A stretch of DNA of 64,000 bases from Afipia sp. GAS231 (GTDB taxonomy: Bacteria; Pseudomonadota; Alphaproteobacteria; Rhizobiales; Xanthobacteraceae), in contig NZ_LT629703.1 of assembly GCF_900103365.1 (NCBI RefSeq), positions 5,752,501 through 5,816,500 on the forward strand, written 5' to 3'. The notes under the pieces were generated by a model. The model saw nothing but the letters and a program-made list of their open reading frames with translations. It was not told the DNA's origin and did no database searches. Positions 1 to 7,788 of this stretch are shown piece after piece (position 1 is the stretch's first letter; every line of letters begins with the position of its first letter). The position numbers were made by a program, and so were the translations under genes.

Positions 1-2415
1 TACAACGTCGATGCCTCCCGGCGGCCTTCGGTGGTCGGCAAGCGCGATGAGACCGGCGCTCCGTTGTTGCGAAGCGAAGGCGAGTTGACACCGACCATGA
101 TTGCGGCTGCCGTGGTGGCGCGGCTGCGCAAGCTCGGTCATCGCAGTCCCGCGCTGGAGCAGCGCCTGGCCAAGCTCGAAGCTTTCGACCGGCCGGCCGA
201 GGGTATTGCCGCAGCGAAGCTGCAGCGAACGCCGTATTTTTGTTCGGGCTGCCCGCACAACACCTCGACCAAGGTGCCGGAAGGCAGCCGCGCGATGGCC
301 GGCATTGGTTGTCACGGCATGGCGCTCTCGATCCCGGCCCGCCGCACCGCGACGATCTCGCATATGGGCGCCGAAGGCGTGGCGTGGATCGGGCAGGCGC
401 CGTTCACCAGCGAACAACATGTGTTCCAGAATCTGGGCGACGGTACCTATACCCATTCCGGCCTGCTGGCGCTGCGGGCTGCAGCGGCATCCGGCGTCAA
501 CATCACCTACAAGATCCTCTACAACGATGCGGTGGCGATGACCGGCGGCCAGCCCGCCGAAGGCGGCCTGACCGTGTCGCAGATCGCGCATCAGGTCTCG
601 GCGGAAGGGGCCAAGAAACTCGCCATCGTCACCGACGAGCCCGACAAATATCCGCCGAACTATTTTCCGGCCGGCGCCATCATCCATCACCGCAGGGATC
701 TCGACGCGGTGCAGAAGGATTTGCGCGAAGTGAAGGGCCTCACCGTCCTGATCTACGACCAGACCTGCGCCGCCGAGAAGCGCCGCCGCCGCAAGCGTGG
801 AACCTATCCAGATCCGCAAAAGCGCGTGTCCATTAACGAGCGGGTCTGCGAGGGCTGCGGCGACTGCTCGGTGGCTTCCAACTGCGTCTCGGTGCAGCCG
901 CTGGAGACCGAACTCGGCCGCAAGCGCAAGATCGATCAGTCGAACTGCAACAAGGATTTTTCCTGCATCGAGGGATTCTGTCCGAGCTTCGTCACCGTGC
1001 ATGGGGGCAAGCTGCGCAAGGCCGATCGCACCGCTGCCGATCCGTCGGCGCTGTTCGCCGATCTGCCGCTGCCGACGCCGCCGGCGCTGGATGGCGCGTT
1101 CAATATCCTCGTCACTGGTATCGGCGGCACCGGCGTCATCACCATCGGCGCGCTGCTCGGCATGGCCGCCCATGTCGACGGCAAGGCGTGCTCGACGCTG
1201 GACTTTACTGGATTGGCGCAGAAGAACGGCGCGGTCATGAGCCACATCCGGATCGCGCCGTCCGCGGACGATCTTGCCAACGTCCGGATCGGGCCCGGCA
1301 GTGCTAACCTCATTCTCGGCTGCGACATCGTCGTCGCCACCTCGGTCCCGGCGCTGAGCCGGGCCGAGCGCGGCGTGACGCGGGCGGTGGTCAATGCCGA
1401 CTTGTTGCCGACCGCGAGCTTCGTGATCGATCCGGATATCGATTTCCAGGCCGGCGCCATGCGCGACTCGCTCAACGAGGCCGTCAGCGCCGCCGATCTC
1501 GACGTTCTCGACGCGACGGGTCTTGCCACTGCGCTGATGGGCGACAGCATCGCTACCAACGCCTTCATGCTCGGCTTTGCGTTCCAGCGCGGTGCGATCC
1601 CGCTGTCGCTGGAAGCAATCATGAAGGCGATCGATCTCAATGGTGCGGCGATCGATATGAACAAGTTGGCGTTCTCGTGGGGACGTCTGGCGGCGCATGA
1701 TCTGCAGCGCGTGATCTCAGCCGCGCGCTTCAAGAACTCGGGCGCGACGCCGGCCAAGCGCTCGCTTGACGAAAGCATCGCGTTCCGCGCCAAATTCCTG
1801 ACCGATTACCAGAACGAGGCCTATTCGAAGCGTTACTTCTCCGAAGTGGAACGCGTTCGCGCCGCGGAGGCCAAGGCTGCGCCTGGATCTCAGGAACTGA
1901 CGGAAGCCTTCGCCAAAGGCCTGTTCAAGCTGATGGCTTACAAGGACGAATACGAAGTCGCCCGGCTCTACACCGACGGGGAGTTCGCGAAAGCCTTGAA
2001 GGAACAGTTCGACGGCGACACCAGTGTCAAGGTCAGCCTCGCGCCGCCGATGTTCGCGCCACGCGACAAGGCGACCGGACACCTGCGCAAGCGCGAATTC
2101 GGACCGTGGATGTTCAAGGCGTTCGGTCTGCTGGCACGGATGAAGTCGCTGCGCGGCACCGCGTTCGATCCGTTCGGCTATACCAGCGAGCGCAAAATGG
2201 AGCGCGCGCTGCCGGGCGAATATTCGGCGATGATCTTCCGCCACCTCGATGCGAACAAGCCGCTCGATCTGCCGCGGCTGGTAACACTGGCGAAGTCGGC
2301 CGAACTAGTGCGTGGCTACGGCCACATCAAGGAAGCCAACGTCGCGAAATTCCGCACCGAAACCGCGCGCCTCGAAAGCGCGATCGGGCAGCCTGTAGCC
2401 CAGGCGGCGGAGTAG
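1..2415 (+). CDS. Indolepyruvate ferredoxin oxidoreductase family protein (C-terminal part, 5' end outside window)
   Basis: Oxidative decarboxylation of indolepyruvate and other aryl-2-oxo acids to acyl-CoA, passing electrons to ferredoxin. The frame is open from base 1, so the gene starts upstream; about 804 residues are visible of a family usually near 1150. Seen in order: a thiamine-diphosphate binding core (YFCSGCPHNTST at about 234-270, then GIGCHGMAL), a cysteine-rich ferredoxin-like segment around 840-1000 (CEGCGDC, CNKDFSC, CPSF), and a gamma-type POR domain (VTGIGGTGVITIG near 1110-1150). The C-terminal third is the conserved tail of this single-chain class. The N-terminal pyruvate-binding domain is missing only because of the window edge. 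Inferred role: aromatic amino-acid catabolism. The family is clear; the substrate is not proven. Confidence 0.93.
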   Translation, partial: YNVDASRRPSVVGKRDETGAPLLRSEGELTPTMIAAAVVARLRKLGHRSPALEQRLAKLEAFDRPAEGIAAAKLQRTPYFCSGCPHNTSTKVPEGSRAMAGIGCHGMALSIPARRTATISHMGAEGVAWIGQAPFTSEQHVFQNLGDGTYTHSGLLALRAAAASGVNITYKILYNDAVAMTGGQPAEGGLTVSQIAHQVSAEGAKKLAIVTDEPDKYPPNYFPAGAIIHHRRDLDAVQKDLREVKGLTVLIYDQTCAAEKRRRRKRGTYPDPQKRVSINERVCEGCGDCSVASNCVSVQPLETELGRKRKIDQSNCNKDFSCIEGFCPSFVTVHGGKLRKADRTAADPSALFADLPLPTPPALDGAFNILVTGIGGTGVITIGALLGMAAHVDGKACSTLDFTGLAQKNGAVMSHIRIAPSADDLANVRIGPGSANLILGCDIVVATSVPALSRAERGVTRAVVNADLLPTASFVIDPDIDFQAGAMRDSLNEAVSAADLDVLDATGLATALMGDSIATNAFMLGFAFQRGAIPLSLEAIMKAIDLNGAAIDMNKLAFSWGRLAAHDLQRVISAARFKNSGATPAKRSLDESIAFRAKFLTDYQNEAYSKRYFSEVERVRAAEAKAAPGSQELTEAFAKGLFKLMAYKDEYEVARLYTDGEFAKALKEQFDGDTSVKVSLAPPMFAPRDKATGHLRKREFGPWMFKAFGLLARMKSLRGTAFDPFGYTSERKMERALPGEYSAMIFRHLDANKPLDLPRLVTLAKSAELVRGYGHIKEANVAKFRTETARLESAIGQPVAQAAE

Positions 2416-2556
2416 AAGCGTTATGCTGGCGGTGAAACTTTTCACGGCCACCATAGTTTCCCAGTAACCTTGCCGGCACGAACGGCTGGCATTGTCGTGC
2501 CGGCTTCCTACATGATGTCGATAGTTCGTTTTTTCTTTGGTTTCAGGAGGCCATGA

Positions 2557-2949
2557 ATGGGCCTGAAAAGTGCCTTTGCGGCATTCGTTTGTACCGGGTT
2601 CCTGATGCTGGGCGGCGCGGCTATGGCCGACGAGTATCGTCCCGACGAGTTCCTCCGGCTCGATCTCTCCAAAGTCGTGCTTTCACCGAAGCGGCTCGGG
2701 CCGGAAGCGGAATTCGCCCCGGTTCCGATCGAGGCGAAAACCGATCGCGTGCGCACAACGACGGTGACGGAACCCAAGATCGTCATGCGGAAGACGCACG
2801 TGGCGCGTGTCAACGCTACGCCACCGCGCGCCGCAGCTCGCGCCAAATTGGCGCATCGCCACGGCAACCCGCTCGATGCGCAGGCACGCGATACGCGAAT
2901 CCAGACTTGGCCGTGCAAGTCGGGCGGCATTTGCGGCTGGCAGCGATAA
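2557..2949 (+). CDS. Small secreted hypothetical protein
   Basis: 130 residues beginning with a classical signal peptide: short charged start (MGLKSAF), hydrophobic core, and likely cleavage after GGAAMA. The mature part is basic and rich in Arg and Ala, ends in CKSGGICGWQR with two cysteines, and has no domain I recognise. Start choice: AGGAGG at 2545-2550 sits 6 bases before the ATG at 2557. Another ATG at 2553 opens a different frame without a signal peptide. It stands alone between the oxidoreductase and a palindromic repeat. The export signal is seen directly; the function is unknown. Confidence 0.75.
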   Translation: MGLKSAFAAFVCTGFLMLGGAAMADEYRPDEFLRLDLSKVVLSPKRLGPEAEFAPVPIEAKTDRVRTTTVTEPKIVMRKTHVARVNATPPRAAARAKLAHRHGNPLDAQARDTRIQTWPCKSGGICGWQR

Positions 2950-2961
2950 CAATCGCGCTTC

Positions 2962-3052
2962 GTAGGGTGGGTTAGGCGAAGCCGTAACCCACCGCGGTAT
3001 CAACCGCGCTGCACGAAGTTGGTGGGTTACGCCTTCGGCTAACCCACCCTAC
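2962..3052. repeat. Long inverted repeat (GTAGGGTGGGTTA type)
   Basis: Two arms of about 32 bases (2962-2993 and 3021-3052) are near-perfect reverse complements, each containing GGTGGGTTA/TAACCCACC, with a 27-base spacer. This can form a very stable hairpin in the gap before the PhoD-like gene. It looks like a REP/MITE-type dispersed palindrome rather than a simple terminator, because there is no T tract. Confidence 0.8.
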
Positions 3053-3146
3053 AGTTCCCTCAGAGTCATCCACCTGTCGTAAAACCTTCGGCTGGGAGTC
3101 AAATTCAACGGGCACACCTTTGTCATGATTCGACGAGGGTGACTCG

Positions 3147-4730
3147 ATGCCATCTGCGATACGCGCCAAGCATGCTCTGAACCGGCGTCAACTGCTGGTC
3201 CGCTCGGCAGCGACGGTGGCCGTCGCCGGGCTCGGCAGCATCGCAAGGCCCTATCTGAGCCGCGCCGCCGATCGTCCGTTGATCGCCTGCGGCATTCAAT
3301 CCGGCGACGTTGCGGTGGACTCCGCTGTCATCTGGTCGCGCGCCGATCGTGCGGCACGCATGCAGGTCGAGTGTTCGACGGTCGAGAGCTTCAAGACCAT
3401 CATCCGCACCGTTTCCGCCGATGCGCTGCCGGACAGCGACTTCACCTCGAAAGTACTGCTCGATGGCCTGCCCGCGGGGCAGGACATCTTCTACCGCGTG
3501 CGCTTCGACGATATCGCGGGCGGACTCGCCGGAGAAACCCGGGTCGGCCATTTCCGCACCGCGCCGTCAGAGCGACGTTCGGTATCGTTCGTCTGGTCCG
3601 GCGATGCCGTGGGCCAGGGCTGGGGCATCGATCCTGCGCGCGGGGGATTGCGAACCTATCGCACCATGCGCGACAATCGACCTGACTTCTTCATTCATTC
3701 CGGCGATCACATCTATGCCGATTGTCCGGTCCCATCCGAACTGAAGCTGCCGAACGGCGAGATCTGGCGCAACATCGTCACGGAAGAAAAATCCGTCGCC
3801 GCCCACAGCCTGGCCCAGTTTCGCGGCAACTACAAATACAACTGGCTCGACGAAAATTTTCGCGCCTTCCACGCCGAAGTCCCGATGTTCGCGCAATGGG
3901 ACGACCATGAAGTGACCAACGACTGGGCGCCGCTCGGCAGCTATGACGAGAGCGGCTTTGCCGACGACGGCGTCCCGAAACTGGTGTCCCGCGCCCGTCG
4001 CGCGTTCCATGAATTCATGCCGATGCGCGAGCCGGCGGGCGACAACGGCCGCGTCTACCGCCGGATCGGCTATGGCCCGCTGCTCGACGTCTTCATGCTC
4101 GACATGCGCAGTTACCGCGACAACACCTGGAACAAGCGCGATGACAACAGCGACACCTTCATCCTCGGGCCGGCGCAACTGGCGTGGCTGAAGCGCGAAC
4201 TGGTCGCCTCCAACGCGACCTGGAAGGTGATCGCCGCCGACATGTCGATCGGCCTGATCAGCGAAGACGCGGTTGCGCTCGGCGACGGCCCGCCGCAACG
4301 CCGCGAGCATGAGATCGCCGATTTGCTGTCGTTCATGAAGCGCGCCGGCATCCGCAACACGGTGTGGCTGACCGCCGACATGCACTACACATCAGCGCAT
4401 TACTATGACCCGAACCAGGCTCCGTTCGCGGATTTCGAGCCGTTCTGGGAATTCGTCTCCGGCCCGTTGCACGCCGGCACCTGGGCGCCCGGCGATCTCG
4501 ACAACACGTTTGGGCCCAAGGCGGTGTATCAGAAGGGCTGCAGCGCGGAGCAGGGCGAAAATCTGGCGCCCTGTTTTGGGCTGCAGTTCTTCGGTCACGT
4601 CGCGATCGACGGCCAAACCGAAGTCATGACCGTGACCCTGAAGGACGTCGACGACCGCGATCTATGGTCGGTCGATATCGATCCCCGTCCGGACGCGCGG
4701 CCCGGTCAGATCATGGCGCAGCATATCTGA
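3147..4730 (+). CDS. Alkaline phosphatase D family protein (PhoD-like), Tat-exported
   Basis: Periplasmic phosphomonoesterase or phosphodiesterase of the PhoD metallophosphatase family, 527 residues. The N-terminus carries a twin-arginine signal (NRRQLLVRSA, residues about 12-21, then a hydrophobic stretch to SRAA). Next come the PhoD N-terminal beta domain (ACGIQSGDVAVDSAVIWSR) and the metal-binding core: WSGDAVGQGW, FFIHSGDHIYAD, QWDDHEVTNDW and TADMHYTSAHYY, which supply the Asp/His/Asn ligands. GAGGGTG precedes the ATG at 3147. No convincing Pho box is visible upstream, so phosphate control is not supported by sequence. It stands as a single gene. Family assignment is firm; the physiological substrate is unknown. 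Confidence 0.93.
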   Translation: MPSAIRAKHALNRRQLLVRSAATVAVAGLGSIARPYLSRAADRPLIACGIQSGDVAVDSAVIWSRADRAARMQVECSTVESFKTIIRTVSADALPDSDFTSKVLLDGLPAGQDIFYRVRFDDIAGGLAGETRVGHFRTAPSERRSVSFVWSGDAVGQGWGIDPARGGLRTYRTMRDNRPDFFIHSGDHIYADCPVPSELKLPNGEIWRNIVTEEKSVAAHSLAQFRGNYKYNWLDENFRAFHAEVPMFAQWDDHEVTNDWAPLGSYDESGFADDGVPKLVSRARRAFHEFMPMREPAGDNGRVYRRIGYGPLLDVFMLDMRSYRDNTWNKRDDNSDTFILGPAQLAWLKRELVASNATWKVIAADMSIGLISEDAVALGDGPPQRREHEIADLLSFMKRAGIRNTVWLTADMHYTSAHYYDPNQAPFADFEPFWEFVSGPLHAGTWAPGDLDNTFGPKAVYQKGCSAEQGENLAPCFGLQFFGHVAIDGQTEVMTVTLKDVDDRDLWSVDIDPRPDARPGQIMAQHI

Positions 4731-4742
4731 GCGGCACCTAGC

Positions 4743-4871
4743 TTAGGGTGTCACCAGGAAATAGCCGCCGACCACGAGCAGGAGCGCAAGCGCAACGATC
4801 ACACCGAGCACGGCCGCGATGATCGCCGGCAGTCCATGGCTGTCCAGCCACTCTCGCAACGCCCTTGCCAT
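4743..4871 (-). CDS. Small single-pass membrane protein (42 aa)
   Basis: Reading the minus strand from the ATG at 4871 gives a 42-residue peptide: a charged amphipathic head (MARALREWLDSHG) followed by one continuous hydrophobic helix (IIAAVLGVIVALALLLVVGG) and a short tail ending in TP. An AGGA sits about 7 bases upstream of the ATG. The layout, charged cytosolic N-terminus and one membrane helix, is typical of real small membrane proteins. The gene faces the end of the PhoD-like gene and lies in an otherwise empty gap. Function unknown; existence is inferred from ribosome site and composition. Confidence 0.6.
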   Translation of the reverse strand: MARALREWLDSHGLPAIIAAVLGVIVALALLLVVGGYFLVTP

Positions 4872-5007
4872 CGCCGTCCTGACTTGATCTTGATTTGCTC
4901 AGCACCGTGCCGACAGGCTATCCATAGCGGTCTATTTCCCGCAATGAAATACCCGCTTGCGTGGCTTTCGCCACGGACACGGCGCCCTACCTCCCTCAGG
5001 AACCACC

Positions 5008-5826
5008 ATGGAAAATATCAGGACCCAAGGTATCAACCTGCCCAAGCTCGGGCTCGGCACTTTCCGCATGCAGGGCGATGCCTGCCGCGCCGCGGTCGAG
5101 AGCGCGCTCGATCTGGGCTACCGCCACCTCGACACCGCCGAGATGTACGCCAACGAGGAGGCGATCGGCGCGGCATTGGCCGCCTCGAAGGTCGCCCGCG
5201 CGGACCTGCACGTCACCACAAAGGTCTGGAACGAGAATTTGGCGCCAGACGCCATCCGCCGCGCCCTCGATGCGTCGCTGAAGAAGCTCCGGCTCGACCA
5301 TGTCGATCTCTATCTGGTGCATTGGCCGGCGCTGAACATGAACCTGCCGGACATCTTCGAGACGCTGATGAAATTGAAGGAGGAGGGCCGCACCCGCGCC
5401 ATCGGCGTCGCCAATTTCAACATCGCGCTGCTCAAGACCGTGGTCGACGAGATCAAGGCCCCGATCGCCTGCAATCAGGTCGAATACCATGTGATGCTGG
5501 ATCAGACGAAGCTGCGCCAGTTTCTCTCTGCGAAATCGATCCCGCTGGTGGCCTATTGTCCGCTGGCGCAGGGCCGGGTGGCCTCCGACGAGGCGTTGGC
5601 CGCGATCGGGCGCAAGCACAACGCCAGTGCGGCCCAGGTGGCCTTGAAATGGCTGCTCGACCAGGATGGCGTGGCTGCGATTCCGAAGGCGTCGCGGGCC
5701 GAAAGCCAGCAGGCCAATCTCGATGCGCTGAAGGTGCAGCTCGATGATGCCGATCGGGCTGTGATCGCGGCCTTGCCGAAGGACAAACGGTGTGTAAATC
5801 CCGGCTTCGCACCGGCATGGGACTGA
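5008..5826 (+). CDS. Aldo/keto reductase
   Basis: NADPH-dependent carbonyl reductase of the AKR superfamily, 272 residues, close in pattern to 2,5-diketo-D-gluconate reductases. The catalytic tetrad is visible: Asp and Tyr in LDTAEMYANE, Lys in TTKVWNENL and His in YLVHWP. Cofactor-binding positions appear late (AIPKASRAESQQAN). The ATG at 5008 is preferred because CAGGA lies just upstream and the protein then begins directly at the conserved strand. Longer in-frame starts add a poorly conserved leader. It is monocistronic, followed by a tandem 11-base repeat (GCCGATTCTTG) just after the stop. Substrate unknown. Confidence 0.92.
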   Translation: MENIRTQGINLPKLGLGTFRMQGDACRAAVESALDLGYRHLDTAEMYANEEAIGAALAASKVARADLHVTTKVWNENLAPDAIRRALDASLKKLRLDHVDLYLVHWPALNMNLPDIFETLMKLKEEGRTRAIGVANFNIALLKTVVDEIKAPIACNQVEYHVMLDQTKLRQFLSAKSIPLVAYCPLAQGRVASDEALAAIGRKHNASAAQVALKWLLDQDGVAAIPKASRAESQQANLDALKVQLDDADRAVIAALPKDKRCVNPGFAPAWD

Positions 5827-5938
5827 TGCCGATTCTTGTGCCGATTCTTGGCCTTTTCCGTCCGCCGGAATTCAAGGTTTTGCTACACACCGACTGTGGT
5901 CCAGTCCATACTGGCCCGCATCCAAGGGAGGTCTAAAA

Positions 5939-7108
5939 ATGCGTGAAGCTGTTATCGTTTCCTATGCTCGCACGGGTCTGGCCAAGTCCGGCCGCGGCGG
6001 GTTCAATATTACCCCTCCGATGTCGATGGCGGCCCACGCCGTCAAGCACGCTGTCGAGCGCGCCGGCGTCGCCAAGGACTATGTCGAAGACTGCTATCTC
6101 GGCAATTGCGCCCATGGCGCGCCGAATATCGGCCGTCAGGCCGCGCTGCTCGCTGGCATGCCAAAGTCGACGGCCGGCGTCTCGGTCAACCGGTTCTGTT
6201 CGTCGGGCCTGCAGACCATCGCAATGGCCGCCAACTCGATCCGCTCGGACGGCGCTGATTGCATCGTCGCCGGCGGCGTCGAAAGCATCTCGATCCCCGG
6301 CGGTGGTTCGCCCAAGGAATCGATCGATCCCGACCTGCTCAAGGCCGCGCCCGATATCTTCATGGCGATGATCGACACCGCCGATATCGTCGCCGAGCGC
6401 TACAAGCTCAGCCGCGAATACCAGGACGAGTATTCGCTGGAATCGCAGCGCCGCATGGCGGCCGCCCAGCAGGCCAACAAGTTCAAGGACGAAATCGTCC
6501 CGATGAAGACCAAGATGAAGGTGGTCGACAAGGCGACCAAGGCGGAAAGCATCGTCGACTACGTCGTCGATCGCGACGAGTGCAATCGTCCGGAAACGAC
6601 CCTGGAAGGCCTCGCCAAGCTCGAGCCGGTCAAGGGTCCCGGCAAGTACGTCACCGCCGGCAACGCCAGCCAGCTCTCGGATGGCGCCGCAGCGGTTGTC
6701 CTGATGGAAGCCAAGGATGCCGAAAAGCGCGGCCTCCACCCGATGGGCCGTTTCGTCGCCTGGGCGGCGGCGGGCTGCGAACCGGACGAGATGGGCATCG
6801 GCCCGATCTTCGCCGTGCCGAAGCTGTTGAAGCGCCATGGCCTCAAGATCGACGACATCGATCTCTGGGAGCTCAATGAAGCTTTCGCCAGCCAGTGCCT
6901 CTACTCGCGCGACAAGCTCGGGATCGATCCGGAGAAGTACAATGTCAACGGCGGCTCGATCGCGATCGGTCATCCCTTCGGCATGACCGGTGCGCGTCTC
7001 ACCGGCCACCTGCTGCAGGAAGGCCGCCGCCGCAAGGCAAAGTGGGGCGTCGTCACCATGTGCATCGGTGGCGGTCAGGGCGGCGCGGGCCTGTTCGAAA
7101 TCTACTGA
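5939..7108 (+). CDS. Acetyl-CoA acetyltransferase / thiolase family protein
   Basis: 389-residue thiolase that condenses or cleaves acyl-CoA. The acyl-accepting cysteine is in VNRFCSSGLQ (about residue 86-90), the catalytic His in GGSIAIGHPFGMTG and the C-terminal catalytic Cys in CIGGGQGGAG. NEAFASQ is also present. The ribosome site GGGAGG lies ahead of the ATG at 5939. Sequence pattern fits a FadA/AcAT-type degradative or biosynthetic thiolase. With no beta-oxidation partner adjacent, the direction cannot be decided. A hairpin with T-rich flank follows the stop. Confidence 0.94.
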   Translation: MREAVIVSYARTGLAKSGRGGFNITPPMSMAAHAVKHAVERAGVAKDYVEDCYLGNCAHGAPNIGRQAALLAGMPKSTAGVSVNRFCSSGLQTIAMAANSIRSDGADCIVAGGVESISIPGGGSPKESIDPDLLKAAPDIFMAMIDTADIVAERYKLSREYQDEYSLESQRRMAAAQQANKFKDEIVPMKTKMKVVDKATKAESIVDYVVDRDECNRPETTLEGLAKLEPVKGPGKYVTAGNASQLSDGAAAVVLMEAKDAEKRGLHPMGRFVAWAAAGCEPDEMGIGPIFAVPKLLKRHGLKIDDIDLWELNEAFASQCLYSRDKLGIDPEKYNVNGGSIAIGHPFGMTGARLTGHLLQEGRRRKAKWGVVTMCIGGGQGGAGLFEIY

Positions 7109-7166
7109 GATTTTTCGAACGGCGCGTTGTAGCAGCCACGCAGACAGCGAACTCGCAACAAACAAA

Positions 7167-7192
7167 AAATGGCTCCGCGAGGAGCCATTTTC
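7167..7192 (+). terminator. Rho-independent terminator after the thiolase gene
   Basis: AAATGGCTCC (7167-7176), loop GCGA, GGAGCCATTT (7181-7190), then a T-rich run. A 10-bp stem placed about 60 bases after the thiolase stop. Confidence 0.7.
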
Positions 7193-7198
7193 CGTTCA

Positions 7199-7246
7199 TA
7201 GCGTTTTCAAGCGAAGTGGGTACCGGTTCGCGTTAAGAAAACGCGT
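7199..7246. repeat. Dispersed 48-bp palindromic repeat, copy 1 (TAGCGTTTTC...GAAAACGCGT)
   Basis: Begins TAGCGTTTTCAAGCGAAGTG, ends AAGAAAACGCGT, with a central GGTACCGGTTCGCG. The ends are inverted. Three more copies occur in this window (25584, 29372, 48245), all intergenic. Confidence 0.85.
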
Positions 7247-7259
7247 CCAACAAAATCAA

Positions 7260-7290
7260 GGAGCCCGGTTCTGAATCAGAACCGGGCTCC
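7260..7290 (-). terminator. Strong hairpin terminator of the downstream minus-strand small gene
   Basis: GGAGCCCGGTTCTG pairs perfectly with its reverse complement across a 3-base loop (7260-7290). On the minus strand it lies just after the stop of the gene at 7306 and is followed by a T-rich stretch. Confidence 0.7.
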
Positions 7291-7305
7291 TTCGGCGATA
7301 AAGCC

Positions 7306-7530
7306 TTAGTAGCGATCCTTCCGGATCACCACCGTGCGGTCGCGGTGATGACCCTCCCAGCCGCGATGCCAGCCACGATCGCGGTGCTCGCGGAATTCGG
7401 CGCGCGCGCCGTAGCCATGGTGCCAGCCGTGATCGCCACGCTTGATCACAACGGTCTCAGCACTTGCGATCGACGGCGCCGCGATGACGATCGCGCCAAG
7501 CGCAGCCAATACGTATCCAAACTTCTTCAT
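7306..7530 (-). CDS. Small secreted His/Arg-rich protein
   Basis: 74 residues: a clear signal peptide (MKKFGYVLAALGAIVIAAP, cleavage after SIASA) and a mature part of about 50 residues dominated by His, Arg, Gly and Trp (DHGWHHGYGARAEFREH, GWHRGWEGHHRD). Histidine clusters could bind metal, but this is inference. The start is supported by GAGGAGGA just upstream. A candidate EcfG-type promoter lies at 7562-7586, suggesting general-stress control. It is closed by a strong hairpin. Similar short His-rich periplasmic proteins are common in bradyrhizobia and have no assigned role. Confidence 0.8.
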   Translation of the reverse strand: MKKFGYVLAALGAIVIAAPSIASAETVVIKRGDHGWHHGYGARAEFREHRDRGWHRGWEGHHRDRTVVIRKDRY

Positions 7531-7561
7531 GTTCTGTCCTCCTCAATGGAATCGAGAATGT

Positions 7562-7586
7562 AACAGCGCAGCGATGCGATCGTTCC
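7562..7586 (-). promoter_or_regulatory. Candidate EcfG (general stress) promoter
   Basis: On the minus strand GGAAC (7586-7582) is followed after 17 bases by GTT (7564-7562), about 30 bases ahead of the ATG at 7530. The known EcfG consensus in alphaproteobacteria is GGAAC-N16/17-cGTT. The match is good but short. Confidence 0.5.
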
Positions 7587-7788
7587 CGCGGAACCTGAAC
7601 AGATTTCTGAACGCTTGTTCAGTCAGGCGATTTTTCTCTCGTTCGCGCTCCCTGGATCATCGGTTGAAGGCGATCCAGGCATCTCGCCTTGCGCGAGCAA
7701 CCTTGCGAGAATTCAGCGGCCGCTTGCGCAAGACCGAATGGCGGCGCATCATCACACCATAAAAAAACATATCAGGGGGAGCGCTGCC

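Noticed and set aside
936..1793. Long minus-strand frame inside the oxidoreductase gene
   Set aside because: It mirrors the codon bias of the real plus-strand gene and has no domain pattern; typical of high-GC shadow frames.
3053..3146. Pho box ahead of the PhoD-like gene
   Set aside because: Only one half-site-like CTGTCGT is present; the expected direct repeat of CTGTCAT-like units is absent.
5933..7165. 410-codon minus-strand frame opposite the thiolase
   Set aside because: Fully antisense to a clear thiolase gene; the translation is low-complexity His/Arg/Asp typical of a complement frame.
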